Positions 43,044 through 51,262 of a DNA stretch of 64,000 nt are shown piece by piece. The first letter of the stretch is position 1. The number at the start of each line of letters is the position of its first letter. Source of the DNA: UBA1351 sp964627665 (GTDB taxonomy: Bacteria; Bacillota; Clostridia; Lachnospirales; Vallitaleaceae). Below the pieces are notes generated by a model, which was given only the letters and a program-made list of their open reading frames with translations, was not told the DNA's origin and ran no database searches. The stretch spans positions 27,312 to 91,311 of the forward strand of contig CAZVKG010000003.1 in NCBI GenBank assembly GCA_964627665.1. The letters are read 5' to 3'. The translations under genes and the position numbers were made by a program.

Positions 43044-44178
43044 AGAGCAACCTTCTTTCCAATTCTACCTCGACGCGTTCTTGTATTGACATGATGCCAA
43101 GACGATCAATAATCGGCGAAAACGAACCGTGAATAACTAACTTCTTGGCTTCTTTCAAGTTGAAACCTCGACTCATCAAGTAGAACAATTGGTCTTCATC
43201 GACCTGTCCTGCACTCGCAGCATGTTCACCGCTCACATCATCTTCATCACACAATAATGCAGGCAAGGCATCCGAACGTACATTTTCATCCAGTAGAAGA
43301 ACGTATTCCGACTCTTCTCCTGACGATTTTGTTGATCCACGCTCAAATTTCAAATTCCCTCTGAACACTTTTCGCGCATGATCAAGTAGGGCCCCTTTGG
43401 TTTCAATAAGACTCTGGCTATATCGACCGTAATGGGTTGAATTATAGCCCAAATCCAGTCGTTGATGTCCATTACCAATATATGCTGTTGCCACTTCACT
43501 CTCTGAAGCTTCTCCGACAAGATGTGCAGAATAGTCTGAAGCAATAACATTCGCACCTAAATCAAAAGAAACATATTCAACATATCCATAGTTACCAATC
43601 ACAGATACTGTATTTTGAATGTGATCGATATCTTTAGCAAATGTTTGTAAAATGATTATTTTTACCCGTGCATTTGCCTCCGCTAACACACGAATAAGTC
43701 CATTATGGTAGCCTATTTCATCACCAGATGATGTATAGTCAAAAACCACGGTAACATTCGAGCCTTCACCGGCACATATAAGGTTCTGGTCAATAAAACC
43801 ATTGGCTTTGCCTGCATCATAGCGAAGAAAAACAGGTTCTTCAACACTTACATTCTTGGGAACATTTATAATGGCCCCTTGATCAAAAAATCCATCCGCT
43901 TCTGTGATGTACTTTTCATGGGTCCCATATGGATACGCTTTAAATCTTTCAAGCGTGGATTCATATGGGATATAAAACACTTCATCAATGTCGGCATCGC
44001 TTCCTCTGAGTTGATGTATACGCACGCCTTGATGCATTATCTTTTCATTATATTCAATTGCCAACACATTTTTATCAAAATTCTGTTGGATTAAATCACT
44101 TTTTTGGAGTTCTCCGACGCGTTTCCACTTCGGATAGTCAATGTCACTGAACCGTTCTTTCACTTGTTGTTGTAACAT
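43036..44178 (-). CDS. sufD: Fe-S cluster assembly protein SufD
   Basis: SufD (380 residues) pairs with SufB in the SufBC2D scaffold. The C-terminal half is the beta-helical SufBD core, with YNSTHYGRYSQSLIETKGALLDHARKVF and the end segment EDQLFYLMSRGFNLKEAKKLVIHGSF. It lies 15 bases downstream of sufB. The N-terminal helical part matches SufD rather than SufB. Confidence 0.95.
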   Translation of the reverse strand: MLQQQVKERFSDIDYPKWKRVGELQKSDLIQQNFDKNVLAIEYNEKIMHQGVRIHQLRGSDADIDEVFYIPYESTLERFKAYPYGTHEKYITEADGFFDQGAIINVPKNVSVEEPVFLRYDAGKANGFIDQNLICAGEGSNVTVVFDYTSSGDEIGYHNGLIRVLAEANARVKIIILQTFAKDIDHIQNTVSVIGNYGYVEYVSFDLGANVIASDYSAHLVGEASESEVATAYIGNGHQRLDLGYNSTHYGRYSQSLIETKGALLDHARKVFRGNLKFERGSTKSSGEESEYVLLLDENVRSDALPALLCDEDDVSGEHAASAGQVDEDQLFYLMSRGFNLKEAKKLVIHGSFSPIIDRLGIMSIQERVEVELERRLLYA

Positions 44179-44193
44179 AATCGTTCCCCCTTT

Positions 44194-45606
44194 CTATCCT
44201 ATTCCCCCGACAAACTCTAGATTAATGAGTTGATTGAGTTCAACGGCATACTCAAGCGGTAATTCTTTTGTGATTGGCTCAACAAAGCCTCGTACAATCA
44301 TCGCTTTCGCTTCGATTTCATCGATACCACGACTCATCAAATAGAAGATGGCATCATCTGAAATACGTCCGATTTTGGCTTCATGTCCAATATCTATGTT
44401 ATCATTATTCAACTCAATAATGGGTACCGTGTCGGATTTTGATTTTGCATCAAGCATTAATGATTCACAGGATACATTGGACTTGACATGATGCGCTTTT
44501 TTTCCGACGATAAGCAGCCCTCTGTAAAAGGCATGACCACCATCTTTTGAAATGGATTTCGTATTAATATTGGAGGTCGTATAAGGCGCTGCATGAACAA
44601 CCTTGGATCCGGTATCTAAATATTGACCGGATGCAGCAAAAGTAATCCCTGTAAACTCCGCATGAGCCCTCTCGCCTTTTAGAATGCTCATCGGGTATAA
44701 CATACTCACCTTTGAACCAAAAGACCCAGAAACCCATTCTATACGTCCGTCTTTTTCGACTTGTGACCGTTTCGTATTTAAGTTATACATATTTCGTGAC
44801 CAGTTTTCAATGGTTGAATAGCGTAATGTTGCTCCTTCTTTTACAAAAAGTTCAACACAACCGGCGTGTAAGTTGGTCACATCATATCTTGGCGCACTAC
44901 ACCCTTCGATAAAGTGTAATTTTGCTCCTTTTTCCACAATGATTAGTGTATGTTCAAATTGACCGGCTCCCGGTGCATTCAAACGAAAATAACTTTGCAA
45001 GGGATAATCAACTTCGACGCCTGCCGGAACATAGACAAAAGATCCACCTGACCATACAGCCCCATGTAAGGCCGCAAATTTATGATCATTGGGTCGAACC
45101 AAGGTCATAAAGTACTGTTTAACAATATCTTCATGTTCTTTAACTGCTGTTTCCATATCTGTATAGATAACCCCTTGTTTCTTAAGATGATCACGCATAC
45201 TGTGATAGACAACTTCAGAATCATATTGGGCGCCCACACCGGCAAGAGATTCCCTCTCAGCTTTAGGTATGCCTAATCGATCAAAGGTTTCTTTAATATC
45301 TTCCGGAACTTCATCCCAACTTTGTTTCATATCTGTGTTCGGGCGAACATAGGTAACTATATTTTCCATATCAAGACCGCTAAGGTCTGCACCCCAGGTA
45401 GGTATTGGACGTTTAATGTAATAGTCTAAGGATTTAAGGCGAAAGTCTGTCATCCACTGGGGTTCATTTTTCTCCTTGGAAATATCGCGAATGATTTCTT
45501 CGGTTAATCCCGACTTTGATTTATATTTTGAACGGTCTTCATTTTTAATATCATAAATCCCGCGTTCAATGTCTTCAACATAGGTTCTTTCAACTGCTTT
45601 TTCCAT
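44194..45606 (-). CDS. sufB: Fe-S cluster assembly protein SufB
   Basis: SufB (470 residues) is the scaffold partner of SufD. Diagnostic features are GWGADLSGLDMENIV-like text (PIPTWGADLSGLDMENIV), VIYTDMETAVKEHEDIVKQYF, SYFRLNAPGAGQFEHTLII, EGCSAPRYDVTNLHAGCVELF and ESLMLDAKSKSDTVPIIE. C-terminal EAKIGRISDDAIFYLMSRG is conserved. It is the second gene of the operon, 14 bases after sufC. Confidence 0.97.
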   Translation of the reverse strand: MEKAVERTYVEDIERGIYDIKNEDRSKYKSKSGLTEEIIRDISKEKNEPQWMTDFRLKSLDYYIKRPIPTWGADLSGLDMENIVTYVRPNTDMKQSWDEVPEDIKETFDRLGIPKAERESLAGVGAQYDSEVVYHSMRDHLKKQGVIYTDMETAVKEHEDIVKQYFMTLVRPNDHKFAALHGAVWSGGSFVYVPAGVEVDYPLQSYFRLNAPGAGQFEHTLIIVEKGAKLHFIEGCSAPRYDVTNLHAGCVELFVKEGATLRYSTIENWSRNMYNLNTKRSQVEKDGRIEWVSGSFGSKVSMLYPMSILKGERAHAEFTGITFAASGQYLDTGSKVVHAAPYTTSNINTKSISKDGGHAFYRGLLIVGKKAHHVKSNVSCESLMLDAKSKSDTVPIIELNNDNIDIGHEAKIGRISDDAIFYLMSRGIDEIEAKAMIVRGFVEPITKELPLEYAVELNQLINLEFVGGIG

Positions 45607-45620
45607 TTAAATTCTCCTTC

Positions 45621-46364
45621 CTAGACAACTGAAGCGACAAAGGATTCAAAACCCTCTTTATCGATTCGATCAGCAAGGCTCTTATCACCCGAAGCAACAA
45701 TATGCCCGTCCACTAGTATATGAACATAGTCCGGTTCAATATAGGTCAACAATTTATTGTAGTGGGTAATGACTAAAACACCATTATCTTCTCCTGCGAA
45801 ACAGTTTATGCCTTCTGCAACGATTTTTATTGCATCTACATCAAGTCCTGAATCCGTTTCATCCAGTATAGCCAACTTTGGATTTAATGTTAACATTTGT
45901 AAAATTTCATTTTTCTTCTTTTCCCCACCGGAAAAACCTTCATTTAAATAGCGAAGTAAGTATCCTTCATCCATATTTAAGCTTTGCAATGATTTTATAA
46001 GTTCTCGACGAAATCCAATGACACTTTGCTTTTCTCCGGTAATGGATGTTTTTGCTGTTCTCAAAAAGTTTTCAACCGTCACTCCGGGAATTACTTCCGG
46101 ATGCTGAAATGACATAAAAAGCCCAGACTTCGCCCGTTCATCAACTTTTAGTTCAAAAAGATCTTGGCCTAAAAAGGACACATCTCCTTGTGTTACTGTA
46201 TACTTAGGATGTCCCATTAAAGTATAGGCTAATGTTGATTTACCGGCTCCGTTTGGGCCCATAACTACGTGTATTTCACCTGCATTTATTTTTAAATTCA
46301 AGTCCTTTATTATATTTTTATCTTCAACCGATGCATGAAGATGATTTATATTTATTAATTCCAT
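45621..46364 (-). CDS. sufC: Fe-S cluster assembly ATPase SufC
   Basis: SufC (247 residues) is an ABC-type ATPase that powers SufBD. Walker A is GPNGAGKST (about 37-45), the signature is LNEGFSGGEKKKNE, and Walker B is KLAILDETDSGLD. There are no membrane spans. It is the first gene of sufCBDSU, transcribed from the Fur-box promoter at 46394-46446. Confidence 0.97.
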   Translation of the reverse strand: MELININHLHASVEDKNIIKDLNLKINAGEIHVVMGPNGAGKSTLAYTLMGHPKYTVTQGDVSFLGQDLFELKVDERAKSGLFMSFQHPEVIPGVTVENFLRTAKTSITGEKQSVIGFRRELIKSLQSLNMDEGYLLRYLNEGFSGGEKKKNEILQMLTLNPKLAILDETDSGLDVDAIKIVAEGINCFAGEDNGVLVITHYNKLLTYIEPDYVHILVDGHIVASGDKSLADRIDKEGFESFVASVV

Positions 46365-46393
46365 AAAATCAATCCTTTCTCATATATATTAGA

Positions 46394-46408
46394 TAATAAT
46401 AATTATCA
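46394..46408. promoter_or_regulatory. Fur box at the suf promoter
   Basis: TAATAATAATTATCA matches 13 of 14 defined bases of TGATAAT-N-ATTATCA (one G to A change). It lies from just after the expected start site, so bound repressor would block transcription of suf when iron is replete. Confidence 0.7.
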
Positions 46409-46417
46409 TTTACTCAA

Positions 46418-46446
46418 AGTATAACATAAGTGAGAATGGTTTTCAA
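46418..46446 (-). promoter_or_regulatory. Promoter of sufCBDSU
   Basis: On the minus strand TTGAAA (complement of 46441-46446) and TATACT (complement of 46418-46423) are 17 bp apart. The Fur box lies 10 bases downstream of the -10. Confidence 0.75.
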
Positions 46447-46464
46447 TACCGTTCTTTGACTATA

Positions 46465-48639
46465 TTACTTATTCATAATATATTCATATATAGCTTCTTC
46501 AGTTACTTGTGCTAATTGTTGCAAAATAGCATCTTGTTGCAATAATGCAATATCATCTGGATTGGTCATATAACCATATTCAAGAATAATTGATGGCATT
46601 TCTGTATTTCTAAGCACATATAATTTATTATTATTCTTAATAGCTCGAATTGGATAACTGGGCATTGCTTCTCGAAGTTTTTCAAGAAATATCTTACCGA
46701 ACTCAACTTCTGTCGCCGACTTTTCCCAACCGGTTGTAGTATAGACTTCTAGACCACGTACATGGACACCTGCCGGATTACTTTTTAAATCAAGTGCATT
46801 ATTATGCATCGAAACAAACAAGTCCGCTTCTAGGTCATTGGCCAATGTTGTTCGTTGGCCAAGAGAAACCGTTTCATCTGTCGAACGCGTAAAGTAATAT
46901 TTAACGTCTGTATTTCTTTCAGTATACGGATATATATATTCCATAAGCTTCATGTTTAAATCTTTTTCATTGATACCATAATAAACAGCTCCCGGCTGAG
47001 ACCCTCCATGACCCGGATCAAGCACAACAATATGTTCATAAATATCTCTAGGTTTTGTACCATAAATATAATAGAAGTTTTCATCCTCTTGGACAGTATG
47101 CTCATAAATATGTTTTCCGTGAAGGCGCACAACAGAGGCATTATTTTCGACCATTAATTCAATCGTATCATATTTGGTATCATAAATATGAATCTCTTCA
47201 TCGTCTCGTATTGAATCAATAACTTTGTCATATCGAATAATCGCTTCTTTACTAAAATAATCATAGGTCAATTTGATTCCTGCCTCTTTTGGCAAGACCA
47301 CTGCATCATTCTTGCTTTTATCATAGGTCAGTTGTTCGAATAAAAGTGGTTTAAATACAATTCGTGTTTGATTGTCTTCTTCATCATACTCCATTGAAAA
47401 ATCGATATGTTCCTCAGTCCCTATTGACAAGCGAATGGTCGAGTCATCTTTTTGCGCAAGTTTTACCCAATCCAAAAATTGTCCGTCTATATTCATGAAC
47501 CGCTTGTTTCCAATAAGATTTACACTATTTGCAAAGTCAAATATCAGACCTCTTGGGGTATCCATTCGCATAATCATGGCGTTTCGATAATCGCCTGCAA
47601 GTTCAATGTAATCTCCTTGACGATCTTGCGCAATTACAACTTCTGACAACCCGACTTCATTAAAGGTAATCTCAATTTCTGTCCGGTCACGATTTAGAAT
47701 GACTTCTCGCGGTATCGTTTTACCCTTTAAGTCAAATACAAATCGCCCGGTCATTTTTTCTTCATCATATTGACTTGTCCGAATTGCATCTGTATATAAA
47801 CTCTTGTCCGTACGAATAGTTCCCGGGACCTCTTCCATATCGACACCATTAATATCGACAATCAGCTTATTATCCCAGATAACCGCATTAACCGAAGACA
47901 TAGAGCTTGCGGCTTTAATATAATGCTTTGACTCATCTTCATTGCTTGATACTTCAATAATCTCTGTAACCGGATAGTTAAAGTTATCTTTATATTCTGT
48001 AAATTCGACAATCTCTTGAGGAATATCTTTTTTTATGTGAATGCTATTTTCGCGTAAAGCTGTTGGGAGCTTAGGAATCTCTGTTGTGGGTATTAATTCA
48101 ACTAAATTTGACGTCGACGCTAAGAGTCCAAATTCATCATATATTTCACCTTGAAGGGAAATATGATAAGTATCCGGGTCCCATAAAACTTCATATCCTA
48201 AACTTTCCGTAATAAATCGTATCGGAACCATGGTTTTTGTTACCCCAATGGCTTGATCCGAAATCAAAATCGGAGGCACATCCAATTCAATGGGTTGGCC
48301 GTTGACATAGGCATAAGGATTGCCAATACCTAGTTCGATTTTAATATCTTCGCGCTCGACAATGACAGTTTGCGTTTCGCCAATCCATGATACTTGCGCC
48401 TGAATATTGACAGATTCCATCACTTCACGCACCGGAACAAGTGTTCTTCCATTAATAATAACCGGATCCATTCCATTCGGTTGAATCTGATCATTATTCA
48501 CATCAATGGTTACTTTTTTTGCTGTATATGTATGTTCTACGCCTTCATAGATGAGTATTCGCTCACGCCCATAATTTGTCGCGCCCATCGCAATCATGAA
48601 AACGATTATTGCAACAATAATCTTTAAACTTTTATTCAT
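46465..48639 (-). CDS. N-acetylmuramoyl-L-alanine amidase with copper-amine-oxidase-like stalk domain
   Basis: The 724-residue secreted cell-wall hydrolase cuts the amide between muramic acid and the peptide. It has an N-terminal signal anchor (about 5-24), a copper-amine-oxidase N-terminal-like domain (about 45-165, GRTLVPVREVMESVN and VPIRFITESLGYEV), AMIN-type segments (about 235-500), and a C-terminal amidase_3 domain from residue 541. Zinc ligands and catalytic glutamates are visible at H544 (DPGHGG), E558, H612 (SMHNN) and E687 (ILEYGY). It overlaps the upstream GDT1 gene by eight bases. The operon places it with redox genes, and no partner is apparent. Confidence 0.95.
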   Translation of the reverse strand: MNKSLKIIVAIIVFMIAMGATNYGRERILIYEGVEHTYTAKKVTIDVNNDQIQPNGMDPVIINGRTLVPVREVMESVNIQAQVSWIGETQTVIVEREDIKIELGIGNPYAYVNGQPIELDVPPILISDQAIGVTKTMVPIRFITESLGYEVLWDPDTYHISLQGEIYDEFGLLASTSNLVELIPTTEIPKLPTALRENSIHIKKDIPQEIVEFTEYKDNFNYPVTEIIEVSSNEDESKHYIKAASSMSSVNAVIWDNKLIVDINGVDMEEVPGTIRTDKSLYTDAIRTSQYDEEKMTGRFVFDLKGKTIPREVILNRDRTEIEITFNEVGLSEVVIAQDRQGDYIELAGDYRNAMIMRMDTPRGLIFDFANSVNLIGNKRFMNIDGQFLDWVKLAQKDDSTIRLSIGTEEHIDFSMEYDEEDNQTRIVFKPLLFEQLTYDKSKNDAVVLPKEAGIKLTYDYFSKEAIIRYDKVIDSIRDDEEIHIYDTKYDTIELMVENNASVVRLHGKHIYEHTVQEDENFYYIYGTKPRDIYEHIVVLDPGHGGSQPGAVYYGINEKDLNMKLMEYIYPYTERNTDVKYYFTRSTDETVSLGQRTTLANDLEADLFVSMHNNALDLKSNPAGVHVRGLEVYTTTGWEKSATEVEFGKIFLEKLREAMPSYPIRAIKNNNKLYVLRNTEMPSIILEYGYMTNPDDIALLQQDAILQQLAQVTEEAIYEYIMNK

Positions 48640-49699
48640 TTCTTTTCTCCTCTAATTCTATATGCGATGATTCATCATTTTCAATAATCATTTTTTCAAT
48701 GATCTCTTGTATTGTTTGAACTTCATTATATATTAAATCCCGTTGTTTATATCGCTCTAAAAACTCTAAGGTAAGGTCATGCATCGCTTTGAGCTGTTCA
48801 TTGGGAAACTTATTCTTTTCATGTAATAGTTCTTCAACCAATTCAATATGCTCATGGTCAAGACGATCGGTCTCCATCTCATGAATAATATGATATATTA
48901 ATCCAATACCGCATTGTTGATTTTTACAATATTCACAATTTTCTGTTCCTAAACATATCTCTTTGATTACGCTCTTAAATTGATGGGTAAACTGATATAA
49001 TTCTTCGGCAGCTTTTCGAAAGGGTGTCAACTCTCCATTTTTAATACCCCGAAAAAACAAGTAAAAAATTGAGCTGATTGTTATTGCAAGTATAACAAAA
49101 AAGCCGAAAAGTGTATAGCTATTAATCCATGTTTTAGGTGTTGAGGTTACTAATTTGACGACACCAAAACTTAAAAATATCGAGCTTGAAACAAGTTTAA
49201 TACCCAGCTCCGGAATCTTGTCACCTAATTTACTTCCTACAAAGATGCCTAAACTGCTTGTCACAAGCATCCCCGTCACTGTACCTAAGAGTATGAAAAA
49301 AGGATAAGCCGCATCAACAGCTAATGTAATTGCCGTTAATTGCGTCTTATCTCCTAACTCACCTATAAAAAAAGCGGATGCAACTGTCATAATAGCACCA
49401 TACTTTTTTAACGAAGCAAGGTCTTCTTCCTCGTCATCGGAAGCTGTTAATGTCCAAATGGAAAAAAGAACAAAAGCCAATCCGGCAATTGTTTGTAAAA
49501 TAGCCGGATTGATATAACTTCCTAAAACACTTCCAAAAACAACTGCTAATCCATGGTTCAAAAAAGAACCGATAAAAATACCAAGTAAAACATAACGCAT
49601 TTTATATTTTGTTGCAAACATCATGGCAAGAATCTGTGTCTTATCTCCCATTTCTGCTGCAAATATCAAAAATAAAGCGCCTATATATTCTGTAAACAT
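48632..49699 (-). CDS. TMEM165/GDT1 family protein with extra C-terminal cysteine domain
   Basis: The 355-residue protein belongs to the UPF0016/GDT1 family of divalent cation (Mn/Ca) transporters. Its twin motifs are EMGDKTQ (16-22) and ELGDKTQ (114-120), with six hydrophobic spans up to about residue 215. Unlike the usual 200-residue bacterial form, it has a 130-residue soluble tail with C249-x5-C255-x2-C258-x4-C263 and HIIHE-type histidines, then a coiled-coil-like stretch. This looks like a metal- or iron-sulfur-binding regulatory domain (inference). It is in operon with rseC (1 base apart) and overlaps the amidase gene. Confidence 0.85.
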   Translation of the reverse strand: MFTEYIGALFLIFAAEMGDKTQILAMMFATKYKMRYVLLGIFIGSFLNHGLAVVFGSVLGSYINPAILQTIAGLAFVLFSIWTLTASDDEEEDLASLKKYGAIMTVASAFFIGELGDKTQLTAITLAVDAAYPFFILLGTVTGMLVTSSLGIFVGSKLGDKIPELGIKLVSSSIFLSFGVVKLVTSTPKTWINSYTLFGFFVILAITISSIFYLFFRGIKNGELTPFRKAAEELYQFTHQFKSVIKEICLGTENCEYCKNQQCGIGLIYHIIHEMETDRLDHEHIELVEELLHEKNKFPNEQLKAMHDLTLEFLERYKQRDLIYNEVQTIQEIIEKMIIENDESSHIELEEKRNE

Positions 49700-49700
49700 G

Positions 49701-50144
49701 TTAACACCCTATATCTTCTTTTGTTGTATCAACAATTCGAATGGCTCGTGGCTTATAGGTTTTTGTATTAAAGCGATGTTCATTTAAATGTAATATTAAA
49801 AACGTTATTCCGGCTCCAAAGATACCGAAAATAAAACTAACCGCATCTGAATAAATAGGAATAAATGCATTTCCCACACCCATTCCGATAAGCAGGCCAA
49901 AAAGCAAACCCAAAAGAGGAATACCATACATTAATCCGACCGCTTTTAAGAAATTTGTTTCTTCAAGATAGATTTCTACCCATTCATTTTCATGGGCTTC
50001 ACATACATTATTTGCATGAATAAACATATCTTTACTCTCTAAGCCTGCTGCACATGCGCCACACTTTGCACACGCTTCTTTTCTAAATAAGCGAACGACA
50101 ACTTCGTCATTATCCACTTTTGTTACTTGACCAATTTCAGCCAT
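49701..50144 (-). CDS. RseC/SoxR-reducing-type membrane protein
   Basis: The 147-residue protein fits the RseC_MucC family (PF04246): an N-terminal soluble part with CAKCGACAAG (about 25-34), then two membrane spans (about 70-92 and 98-120) and a short basic tail. In E. coli relatives act in reduction of SoxR with the Rnf complex. Here no rnf genes are in the window. It is 21 bases downstream of an aldo/keto reductase gene and just upstream of the GDT1 gene. Confidence 0.85.
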   Translation of the reverse strand: MAEIGQVTKVDNDEVVVRLFRKEACAKCGACAAGLESKDMFIHANNVCEAHENEWVEIYLEETNFLKAVGLMYGIPLLGLLFGLLIGMGVGNAFIPIYSDAVSFIFGIFGAGITFLILHLNEHRFNTKTYKPRAIRIVDTTKEDIGC

Positions 50145-50165
50145 CTTGTCACTCCTTAATTCTCC

Positions 50166-51167
50166 CTATGCTTTCATACTCTCAAGAATCTTATCAATCC
50201 TCTGCAATTCTGCATCCGAAAAATCAAGATTCTTAATCGTCGCCACACTATCTTCAATCTGACTCACTTTACTTGCACCAATTAGCGCTGTAGTTATTCT
50301 ATCATCTCTGAGCGTCCATGACAAGGCCATTTGGGCAAGAGTTTGATTTCTCTCTTTTGCAAGCTCATTTAAATCACGTATTCCTGCTAGTAATTCTTCC
50401 GTAATTTTATCTTCGGTCAAGAATTGACTTCCGCTTGCTGCACGTGAATCTTCAGGTATTTCCTTTAAATATTTATTTGTCAATAACCCTTGCGCAAGCG
50501 GGCTAAACACAATATTACCGATTCCGTATTTTTCGGTTACATCTTTGAGTCCGTCTTCTTCAATCCAACGATCTAACATGCTGTATCGAGGTTGTGTCAT
50601 AACGACTGGCGTTTTTAATTCATTTAAAATCTTTAGAGCCTCTTTAGCTTGTGCACCTTTATAATTTGAGATCCCTACATACAAGGCTTTTCCTTGTCTT
50701 ACTGCTTGGTCGAGTGCAAGCATGGTCTCTTCAACCGGAGTATCAGCGTCCGGACGGTGATGATAAAATATATCTACATAGTCAAGTCCCATTCGTTCTA
50801 AACTTTGGTCCAAACTTGAAAGCAAATATTTTCTTGACCCGAAATCACCATAAGGTCCCGGCCACATATAATATCCTGCTTTCGTTGAAATAATCATTTC
50901 ATCACGATAACTTTTTAAATCTTCCCGTAAAATACGTCCAAAGTTTTTTTCAGCACTTCCTGCCGGGGGTCCATAATTATTTGCCAAATCAAAATGCGTA
51001 ATACCTAAGTCAAATGCTCTATGTATCATTTTTCTACTTGTTTCAACCTGCGTTACATCGCCAAAATTATGCCATAGTCCTAGTGAAATCAAGGGTAATT
51101 TTAAACCTGTTTTTCCTGCACGACGATAAATCATGTTTTCATATCTTGTTTCATCTGCTTTGTACAT
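50166..51167 (-). CDS. Aldo/keto reductase (YghZ/L-glyceraldehyde-3-phosphate reductase type)
   Basis: The 333-residue AKR barrel starts MYKADETRYENMIYRRAGKT, with the tetrad seen as D and Y in HFDLANNYG, K in IISTKAGY and H in FYHHRPDAD. Best fit is the YghZ/MgrA group, which reduces small aldehydes such as glyceraldehyde-3-phosphate or methylglyoxal. The substrate here is unproven. The ATG follows GGAGGTAGC. Its promoter is of the MerR type. It appears to lead a four-gene operon with rseC, the GDT1 gene and the amidase gene. Confidence 0.9.
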   Translation of the reverse strand: MYKADETRYENMIYRRAGKTGLKLPLISLGLWHNFGDVTQVETSRKMIHRAFDLGITHFDLANNYGPPAGSAEKNFGRILREDLKSYRDEMIISTKAGYYMWPGPYGDFGSRKYLLSSLDQSLERMGLDYVDIFYHHRPDADTPVEETMLALDQAVRQGKALYVGISNYKGAQAKEALKILNELKTPVVMTQPRYSMLDRWIEEDGLKDVTEKYGIGNIVFSPLAQGLLTNKYLKEIPEDSRAASGSQFLTEDKITEELLAGIRDLNELAKERNQTLAQMALSWTLRDDRITTALIGASKVSQIEDSVATIKNLDFSDAELQRIDKILESMKA

Positions 51168-51196
51168 ATGCTACCTCCTAAAAATTAAATGATTTC

Positions 51197-51233
51197 AAAA
51201 AAAATAAAAGAGTGACTTTCACTCTTTTATTTT
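51197..51233 (-). terminator. Terminator of the hisS-aspS operon
   Basis: On the minus strand AAAATAAAAGAGTGA and TCACTCTTTTATTTT form a 15-bp stem with a three-base loop and a T-run. It overlaps the -10 region and start site of the aldo/keto reductase promoter. Confidence 0.88.
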
Positions 51234-51259
51234 ACCTCATAAAGTACACTTTAAGTCAA
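51229..51259 (-). promoter_or_regulatory. MerR-type promoter/operator of the aldo/keto reductase operon
   Basis: On the minus strand TTGACT (complement of 51254-51259) and TAAAAT (complement of 51229-51234) are 19 bp apart, with the dyad TAAAGT-N2-ACTTTA in the spacer. The -35 half, TTGACTTAAAGTGTACTTTA, is nearly the same as the promoter at 19864-19894. Confidence 0.75.
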
Positions 51260-51262
51260 ATT

